This document shows, one piece after another, positions 56,766-64,000 of a DNA stretch of 64,000 nucleotides. Positions within the stretch are counted from its first letter, which is position 1, and the number at the start of each line of letters is the position of its first letter. The position numbers and the translations under genes are program-made. The DNA is taken from positions 203,710,102 through 203,774,101 of the forward strand of contig CM040125.1 of the NCBI GenBank assembly GCA_022559845.1. Direction: 5' to 3'. This stretch comes from Amorphophallus konjac (lineage: Eukaryota > Streptophyta > Magnoliopsida > Alismatales > Araceae). The notes under the pieces were generated by a model. That model worked only from the letters and a program-made list of their open reading frames with translations, was not told the origin of the DNA and ran no database searches.

Positions 56766-59746
56766 TTCCTTATCTCTGCTATTCGAGCCCGTCGATTGCT
56801 TGATTCAGGTTGTCAGGGTTTTCTCGCGTCTGTGGTTGTGTCTGACCGGATGGAGCCGGATGTCGAGGACATTGCGGTGGTGTGCGAGTTTCCCGATATT
56901 TTTCCTGAGGAGTTGCCTGGATTACCTCCCCAGCGGGAGATCGATTTCGTGATTGAGGTTGTACCTGGTACGGGACCTTTGGCGAAGGCTCCCTACCGTA
57001 TGGCCCCCGCTGAGCTGAGGGAGTTGAGGGCGCAGTTGCAGGAACTGTTGGCCAAGGGGTACATTCGTCCGAGCTTTTCCCCTTGGGGTGCGCCCGTGTT
57101 GTTTGTGAAGAAGAAGGACGGTAGTCTGCGGCTGTGCATTGACTATCGGCAGCTGAATGAAGTGACCGTTAAGAACAAGTATCTGTTGCCGCGGATCGAT
57201 GATTTGTTCGACCAGCTTCAGTCTGCGCGGGTGTTCTCGCGGATTGATTTGCGGTCCGGTTACTATCAGCTGAGAATTCGCGAGTCCGATGTGGAGAAGA
57301 CTGCATTCAGTACGAGGTACGGGCATTATGAGTTTCTGGTGATGCCGTTTGGGCTCACCAATGCCCCGGCAGCCTTCATGGACTTGATGCAGAGGGTGTT
57401 CCATCCGTATTTGGACCAATTCGTGGTCATCTTCGTGGATGACATCCTTGTTTATTCGCAGTCTACTGAGGAGCACGCATACCATTTGGGTGTGGTGCTG
57501 CAGACGCTGCGAGATCACCAGTTGTATGCGAAGCTCAGCAAGTGCGAGTTTTGGCTCAGCGAGGTGCACTTTCTGGGGCACGTGATTTCTGGTGATGGCA
57601 TTTCCGTGGATCCCGCCAAGGTCGAGGCTGTGATGCAGTGGCCGAGGCCGAGGTCGGTGACGGAGATCCGGAGTTTCTTGGGGCTTGCGGGGTATTATCG
57701 CCGGTTTATCCAGGATTTTTCCCGCATTGCGACCCCGATGACTAGGCTCACGCGGAAGGATGTGCCTTTCGTTTGGTCCGAGGAGTGTGAGCAGAGCTTC
57801 AGTGAACTGAAGAGGTTGCTCACCTCGGCTCCGGTGTTAGTTTTGCCTTCTGGATCGGGAGGTTTTGTGGTGTGTACAGATGCTTCCGGCGTTGGACTGG
57901 GTGCTGTTTTGATGCAGCATGGTAGAGTGGTGGCTTATGCATCTCGGCAGCTAAAGCCCCATGAGGAGAACTACCCTACCCATGATCTTGAGTTGGCGGC
58001 GGTGATCTTCGCGCTGAAGATCTGGAGGCATTATCTGTACGGTGAGAAGTTCGAGGTGTTCACTGACCATCAGAGTTTGAGGTATGTGTTCTCGCAAAGA
58101 GATCTGAACCTCAGACAAAGGCGTTGGATGGAGTTCATGAAGGACTATGACTTCACCCTGTCTTATCAGCCGGGCAGGATGAATGTCGTCGCCGATGCCT
58201 TGAGTCGGAAGGTGGCGGTCAGTACCTTGATGCTGAGGAAGTGGAGGCTCTGGGAACAGGTGCCCGAAGTATCCTTCAGGCTCAAGATTCCCCAGGAGCG
58301 AGGGTTGGCAGTGCTTGCGAGTCTGACTGTCACTCCTGCTATCCGTCGTCAGGTGACAGAGGCTCAGCATGCGGACCCTGAGTTGCCCCGGATTCTTGCG
58401 ATGGCTGATGTGGAGCTCGGCGAGGACGGTGCTGCGAGGTTTCGTGGCAGGTTGTACGTCCCAGCGGAGGAGCAGGTTCGTCGTGCGGTGTTACGCGAGG
58501 CTCATGGGAGCAGGTACACTGTACACCCGGGTGCGACGAAGATGTATCGGAACTTGCGGAGGCAGTTCTGGTGGCCTGGCATGAAGAGAGATGTTGCCGA
58601 AATTGTGGCCAGGTGCCTGATCTGTCAGCAGGTGAAGGCGGAGCATCAGCGACCAGGAGGTACTCTCCAGCCCTTGGATGTTCCTGCTTGGAAGTGGGAC
58701 CATGTGACCACAGATTTTGTGGTCCGAGGACCCCGAGTGGGCAGGACAGTATTTGGTTGCTGGTGGATCGGCTGACTAAGGTGACTCGATTGTTACCGGT
58801 CAAGGTCAGCTGGAGCGTGTCCAGGTTGGCTCGTCTGTATGTGGAGCGGATCGTGCCGTTGCATGGGGTTCCCATTTCGATCGTGTCGGATCGGGATCCG
58901 CGCTTCACTTCTGGATTCTGGAGGAGTTTCCAGCGAGCTCTTGGCACGGAGTTGGCATTTAGCTCGGCATATCATCCTCAGTCAGATGGTCAGTCTGAGA
59001 GGACCATTCAGACCTTGGAGGACATGATGAGATCCTGCTGCCTGGAGTGGCAGGGGAGTTGGATTCATCACCTACCGTTGGTGGAGTTTGCCTATAACAA
59101 CAGCTATCATTCGAGCATCGGCATGGCTCCTTATGAGGCATTGTATGGGCGTCCTTGTCGGACTCCACTTGATTGGTTTGAGGTGGGTGAGCGTGTTTTG
59201 ACGGGACCGGAGTTGGTGCAGCAATGTGTGGATGTTGTGCACCTGGTTCGTCAGAACATGTTGGCGGCCCAGAGTCGGCAGAAGAGCTATGCTGACCGTA
59301 GGAGGCAGCCCCTCGAGTTCACCGTGGGCGATCATGTGTTCTTGAGAGTTTCTCCGATGAAGGGGGTGATGCGTTTTGGACGGCGTGGGAAGCTGAGTCC
59401 CCGCTATATTGGTCCTTTCGCGATTGTGGAACGCATCGGTGAGGTTGCTTACCGGTTGCAGTTACCTCCTGAGTTGGCGTCGGTGCATGACGTGTTCCAC
59501 GTCTCGATGTTGCGGAAGTATATGCCCGATGACTCTCATGTGCTCGAGTTTTCTGTTTGGCCTGAGGTGACTCCAGATCTTTCTCTCCCAGAGTTTCCGA
59601 TCTGCGTGGAGGATAGGCGAGAGCAGCGCCTGTGGAACAAGGTCATTCCCTTGGTAAAGGTCGTGTGGCAACGACACTCTGGTGGTGAGGCTTCGTGGGA
59701 ACGTGAGGACGAGATGCGTCAGCAGTTCCCGTATCTGTTTGAGTGA
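56766..59746 (+). pseudogene. Pol of element 3: RT, RNase H, integrase, C-terminal domain
   Basis: In frame with gag after the TGA. Reverse transcriptase has [40 protein letters not shown] and FVDDILVYS; RNase H has [16 protein letters not shown] and VADALSRK; the integrase zinc finger has [20 protein letters not shown] and [13 protein letters not shown] frameshift near 58725-58735 moves the integrase core into another frame, which then stays open to 59746 ([27 protein letters not shown], and the final VKVVWQRHSGGEASWERED block). One indel and one stop are the only breaks visible. Confidence 0.92.
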
Positions 59747-59800
59747 GTCTTCCTCTTCTTTCCCCTTTGGTTGTTCTCAATTTCGAGGACGAAATTCCTT

Positions 59801-59813
59801 AAGGGGGGAGGGC
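59801..59813 (+). other. Polypurine tract of element 3
   Basis: AAGGGGGGAGGGC directly before the LTR start TGTAATATCC. Confidence 0.9.
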
Positions 59814-62218
59814 TGTAATATCCCGGACCTTTCGGATCCTTCTTCGTGGGTCCCGGATCTGGTTTTCGGAGCGTCCAGCTCCGTTGTGTCCGAAATTTCG
59901 TTTCGGACATCTTTCGTGTTCGGATCGGCGCGATCCGGAGTCGTTTCGGAGGCCCGGAGGCGTTCCGCGGCTTTTTCCGCGTGTGTTTTCCGATTCCCGG
60001 CGTGTGTTTCGGCTTTTCCTTCGGACGCTCGCTGCGGGTTAACTGGGCCGTTCACCCGGGCACGAGTGGTACCGTTGCGATCGGTGCGTTCTGAGGATTC
60101 CAGAAATGTATTTTTCTATTTTTTGGTATTTTTCCGAAAATTCGGATTTTCTATAAATCCTAATCCTTTTTCTTTTCTTTTTGCCTTTTCTCTTTCTTCT
60201 TCCTCTCCCTCTCTCTCGCGACCGTGAGCCCCCTCTCTCTCCCTCTCTCCCATTCGGACGTGGCGAGCCCCTCTCCGGCTACGGACGGCGGCGGGGCGAC
60301 GGCGCGGACGCGTGGGCGACGGTGAGGCGATCTCGTGGGCGTGCGGCGAGCGTGGGAAGCGTGGGGAGTTCGTGAAGCTTCGAGCATTCTTCGTGATTCG
60401 TGATCGATCCGGCGGAGCATTCGCTCCATTGAGGTAGGTGACGTTCCTTAGCCTCATGCCGTTCTTTTCCGTGATTTATAGGCCGCGGGGAGGCCGAGAG
60501 AGGATCATTTGAGCGTTTTTGGGTTTTTCCATGATTTGGGGAGAGCTCGCCCGATCTATGGATTCAATGCATGGATTCGTGTTTTGAGGGCCTAGAATCA
60601 TGCTAGGGGTCCCCAGGGGTCTTCCCCTTTGTTTTCCGCCTCTCCTATGGAGGTATGGGGGCGTGGTTGAAATTTTTGGGCGTTCTTACCGTTTTCGGCC
60701 GCGGACTGAGAACGCGCTATACTCCAGTAGCGCGTTCTTGGAGGTCGCGCTGCCCCGACCGAGCGCGTTCATCGGAGAAGATGAACAGTTTGGCGGTTCG
60801 TGTCGCGCTATGGGGCCCTAGCGCGATCGTCCTTGTCGCGCTAGGAGGACCTAGCGCGATGGTCCCTGTCGCGCTAGGGTTCCCTAGCGCGATGGTCCGT
60901 GTCGCGCTATGGGGCCATAGCGCGACAACCCTTGTTGCGCTAGGGGACCCTAGCGCGACATGCCCTGTCACGCTAGGTATCCCTAGCGCGATTTGGTTCG
61001 TTATTGGGTGTTCCCCTTGGGCCGTGTGTGCGTCCCAGGCACCCCGTGGAGTTCCGTGACCGTGTCTTTGGTGACCGGAGGTTCCGTTTGCCTTGGTCAT
61101 GAGTTTGGCCGTGGGCGGTGCGTCCGTTTTTCTCCGACCGTGGCCCCGTTTGACGGAGCTGGTGCGTGGGGTGATTCCCACACGTTGTCGGTTTCGGACG
61201 TTGTTTTCCGTTGACTCGAGAGTCTACTCCTTCAGTGACCCTCCACTAGTCGTAGCCCACCAGTACGAGGTGCTGGTCTCACCTGGGAGTGGTGTACGGG
61301 CACCCACCTTTCGAGATGGTTTGTGGACCGGTTACCGTAGGCCCCTCGTCGTAGCCAGAGTCCGGCTGCGGGGGAAAACCGGTCAGAGGACCAGACCTAG
61401 GACGCGTGGTCTGTGTGTGCACACGTGGTTGGGGGCGGTTGGACCCACGTCGACGGGCGTGGCCCCAGCTAGTTACTTGTTTGTGGTTACTTGTACGGTG
61501 TTTGCGCCTCGGGTAGGACCTACCACGTCAGGCGGTTCACCTGCGGTGCGGTGTAAGACGTCAGGGGACGCTACCGGCTGTGCTTCTAGTGGGTGGTACT
61601 CCTGTCGAGTACGGAGTGTTAGACTGGGTCGTGTGTTTCCGACCTTCGGGTTTTGACGGTTCGACCGTTGGGTTTCGGTCTTCTCGTACCGTGGCACGTG
61701 TGTCGGTTTGCGTGCCGTAGGGTCTAGTTCTGTAGAGTACAGGGCTTTCCTTTCCGAGGTACTTTCCTACCGCTAGAGTAGTGGTTTCTCATTTTTCGAG
61801 GTAGGGTTCGAGTGATCCCTACTGAGTCTTGTTCTGAGACTCATTCCCTGCGTGTTTTCACCGTGTTTCAGGTGAGGCGCCACCTTCGGGGAGCGCGTCA
61901 GGAGCGCAGCGTGGTGCGGGTGCCCAGAGGTAGTGCCAGAGGTCAGAGCCGGGGGATGCCCCGTGTAGCTGTACTTTTCTTTCTTGTCACTGTACTAGTC
62001 GTGGACTGCTGTTATTATTGTTCTTTATTGTGGACCATGTAAATTGTTAATTTATTTCCTACTTAATATTATAACTGTTTAATTTCTGCAATTATCTGTG
62101 ATGCTTATGTAGTTTCCACACCATCCTTTTAACCCTTCCGAGTCTTCGGACTCGTGGGTGGCGGTACGAGTCTCGGGTTATCGGGCCTTCCCGGTAATCG
62201 GATTCTCGGGTCATTACA
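59814..62218 (+). repeat. 3' LTR of element 3
   Basis: 2,405 bp, collinear with 52486-54893. Differences include a missing G near 60437, a short change near 61626, and the end GGGTCATTACA. Confidence 0.96.
60710..60992. repeat. TAGCGCGA hairpin array in the element 3 3' LTR
   Basis: Same order of units as 53383-53665. It differs at a few bases, for example GCTAGGGTT where the other copy has GCTAAGGTT. Confidence 0.93.
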
Positions 62219-62223
62219 GTTGT
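62219..62223. other. Target-site duplication GTTGT (right)
   Basis: Matches 52481-52485. The remaining intron of gene D (62224-62267) ends in a good acceptor, TTTGTTGCCAG. Confidence 0.9.
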
Positions 62224-62267
62224 GATGGTAGTGGTTGATGCTTGACCAACCTCTTCTTTGTTGCCAG

Positions 62268-63566
62268 GGGCGGTTGAAGCGGGGGTTGGACTCCTTAGAT
62301 CGTCCCGCTGTCGAGACTTGTTCCTCGGCTTGTGGACCACGTCGCTCCGGGAACTGGCCCGGTGTCGGTCACCCCCCCCCAGTCCAGGTTGCTTTCGCTC
62401 CGGGGAGGTTGCAGTACCCGGCCCCGATCAGCATCCCCTTGGCGCGCTCGCCCGAGGCGTCAATGGCCAGTGGAGGGCCCGGTTCCCGGCGGAGTCTCTC
62501 CGAAGCCGTTCCCAGCGTGCCCGGAGAGGAGTCTGCCACGGCTGGCGGTGGTCGGACCTATATGACCGAGGATGAGTTGGTGGCGATTGACAGTCGCCGC
62601 CGGTACAGGAAGACGGGGAGGGATTCGACTCTATCTAGGAGCCGGGTCCCGCCTTCGCCTGGGGCGCTTCCTCCCAGTGTTCGCCCGCCGCCGTCGTCAA
62701 CAGCGCCGGAAGCTGCTACTCTGGCGTCCGCCTCTGGTAACCGGGGCCATGAAAGGGGCAAGGCCCCTGCTACTGCCGAGGCGGATCCTTCTCCCCCATA
62801 GAGGGTTCCTCTGTGCGGTCGATCCTCGTCTCCGCGTGATCAGTCCTCGCGGCCTGAGGACCTACTGACGGGGGTGCCCAGAGTCCCAGGCGTCATCGAT
62901 CTTATGATGAGGAGTGCTCACTGGCACGAGCACGTCAGGGAGCTGGGTCCTGGTGTCGTAGACGAGTTGATTGATGTTGCTGCGAAGAGCGTATGCCTGG
63001 TCACCAGCGCCTTCGGGCTGTAGAGGCACCGTTTCCTAGATGCCGCGCGTGAGCTGGAGACTAGTTGGGCACGTCAGGCTGGGGTCGAGGGACGCTTGGA
63101 GGAGTCCGAGACTGCGAACGCCGGCCTTCGGGAATAGCTGACTCAGCTGGAGTTGGCCCTGACGGGCACGGAGCGCGACCGAGACTCCTTCATGGGGCGG
63201 GCCGACGCGGCTGGCGAGAGGGCAGCCAAGCTGGAGGCGGAGACCCGAGCCATGGAGATCCGCTGCCAGGAGATTGAGGCAGAGCTCGCCAGGGCGCGTA
63301 TGTCCCTGTCCTCGATGGGTGATGAGGCTGTGGAGGCCTTCCGCTCCTCCTTGGCTTATCGAGCCGAGCTGACGAAGGTGGCCCAGCAGTATTATGGGCC
63401 AGCCCGTGACCGCGGCTTCGGGGAGGGCTGGAGTGCCGCCGTGAAGGCCACCGCGGGGTATTTCGACCTCGAGGCTCCTGTCCTCCCTCCTTCTCCAGAT
63501 CCCTATGGCTCGGGGGCCAATGATGAAGAAGAGGGGCCCGACCCCGTGGGGGCGGGCACCGAGTAG
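62268..63566 (+). pseudogene. Gene D exon 2: linker and coiled coil with three amber codons
   Basis: Continues gene D after element 3. A low-complexity Pro/Ser/Ala linker (with a C8 run near 62371 that could hide a frameshift) leads into a coiled coil and the C-terminal pattern EAVEAFRSSLAYRAELTKVA followed by QQYYGPARDRGFGEG. That pattern matches the end of gene C (ERYRSSKGYHADLQKAAFSY, YRRGLRKGF). TAG occurs at 62799-62801, 63021-63023 and 63135-63137, all where CAG (Gln) would fit. From 62235 to 63566 the frame is otherwise unbroken. Confidence 0.72.
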
Positions 63567-63984
63567 TCGGTTTCGAGTGCCGGCTAGCGGGCGCCCGCCA
63601 ATGCTATCATGGTGGACTTGAGTGACGAGCCACCTCCTCCTAGTGCCGCTGATGCGCGTGCGCCTGCTGAGCTCAGGGCACGTGATGATGTAACTGGGGC
63701 AAGTCCTTGAGAGGATGTCCCTTGTTGTCTTTTCCTTTCCTTTTCCTGCGCTTTCCGAGGCAGTAGCCTCTTTTTGTAATTTCTCCTTTTGGGAATGAAA
63801 GGCTTTCCTTCTTTGCTTCGCAAATCTTCAAGATTTCTACTATGTACTTCCTTCCTTTGAACCGTCGTGAGATCCTCTGGGGATACAAAACGTCGCCCTT
63901 AATGAGAGCTTCTGAAGGAGCGCGACTTTCGGGATCCGTCGCTTCGACTTCCACAGATTTGATTGAGGCGGTAGGAGTCCTCAC
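63567..63984 (+). other. 3' side of gene D
   Basis: Contains T-rich sequence and a possible polyadenylation context (TTTTTGTAATTTC, GGGAATGAAAGG near 63770-63800). No further gene is recognisable before the window ends. Confidence 0.4.
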
Positions 63985-64000
63985 ACTTCTGGGGACTTAG

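Larger units (their letters stand above)
52486..62218 (+). mobile_element. Element 3: Del/Tekay-like Ty3/gypsy inside gene D's intron
   Basis: 9,733 bp with LTRs at 52486-54893 and 59814-62218, primer-binding site, gag-protease and pol frames, polypurine tract and a perfect 5-bp target duplication. The LTRs show about 20 differences over 2.4 kb (roughly 0.9% by eye), so it is older than element 1. Coding is nearly complete, with one TGA between protease and RT and one frameshift in integrase. GC content is markedly higher than in elements 2 and 4. Confidence 0.96.

Overview
The window is repeat-rich nuclear DNA from a flowering plant. The evidence is a stack of plant-type LTR retrotransposons (Ty3/gypsy chromoviruses and Ty1/copia) whose primer-binding sites match the 3' end of initiator tRNA-Met, plus plant-restricted accessory genes with plant mobile domain (PMD) and Transposase_28-type domains and short phase-defined introns. 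I see no ordinary housekeeping gene. The species cannot be named; nothing distinguishes monocot from magnoliid or eudicot with confidence.

Layout. 1-9003: a young chromovirus (element 1, minus strand) with an intact 1,693-residue polyprotein; its 3' LTR is cut by the window start. 9004-17876: two minus-strand accessory genes, A (PMD plus coiled coil, six introns, three amber codons) and B (PMD/DUF7745-like, intact), together with arrays of GC-rich hairpins and a plus-strand promoter/leader with tandem repeats. 17877-35450: a minus-strand copia element, truncated at its 3' end and split in its reverse transcriptase by a 10.7-kb Tekay/Del-like gypsy element (element 2, 18077-28769, TSD GATTG). 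35451-36717: a partial SIRE-like copia LTR. 36718-42298: the 3' half of another Del-like element (element 4, plus strand) with a 3.2-kb LTR. 42299-43578: a region ending in a CACTA-like terminus. 43569-46986: broken antisense accessory gene C next to a plus-strand Tat-type LTR. 46987-50411: mostly featureless AT-rich DNA with one MITE. 50412-63566: the mirror arrangement, a minus-strand Tat-type LTR followed by plus-strand accessory gene D, whose intron holds a complete Del-like element (element 3, 52486-62218, TSD GTTGT).

How the parts fit. Genes A to D look like the 'extra ORFs' carried antisense by Tat-lineage gypsy elements between pol and the 3' LTR. C and D show it directly: polypurine tract, LTR and antisense gene lie in the same order in both, mirrored. 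Most coding copies are dead, mainly through stop codons that look like C-to-T changes (CAG to TAG).

The most unusual signal is a set of short inverted-repeat arrays that recurs in the LTRs or promoters of at least four different elements, with several arm sequences. Within each array the two arms change together. In the three Del-like elements the arrays lie downstream of the LTR TATA box and should be transcribed.
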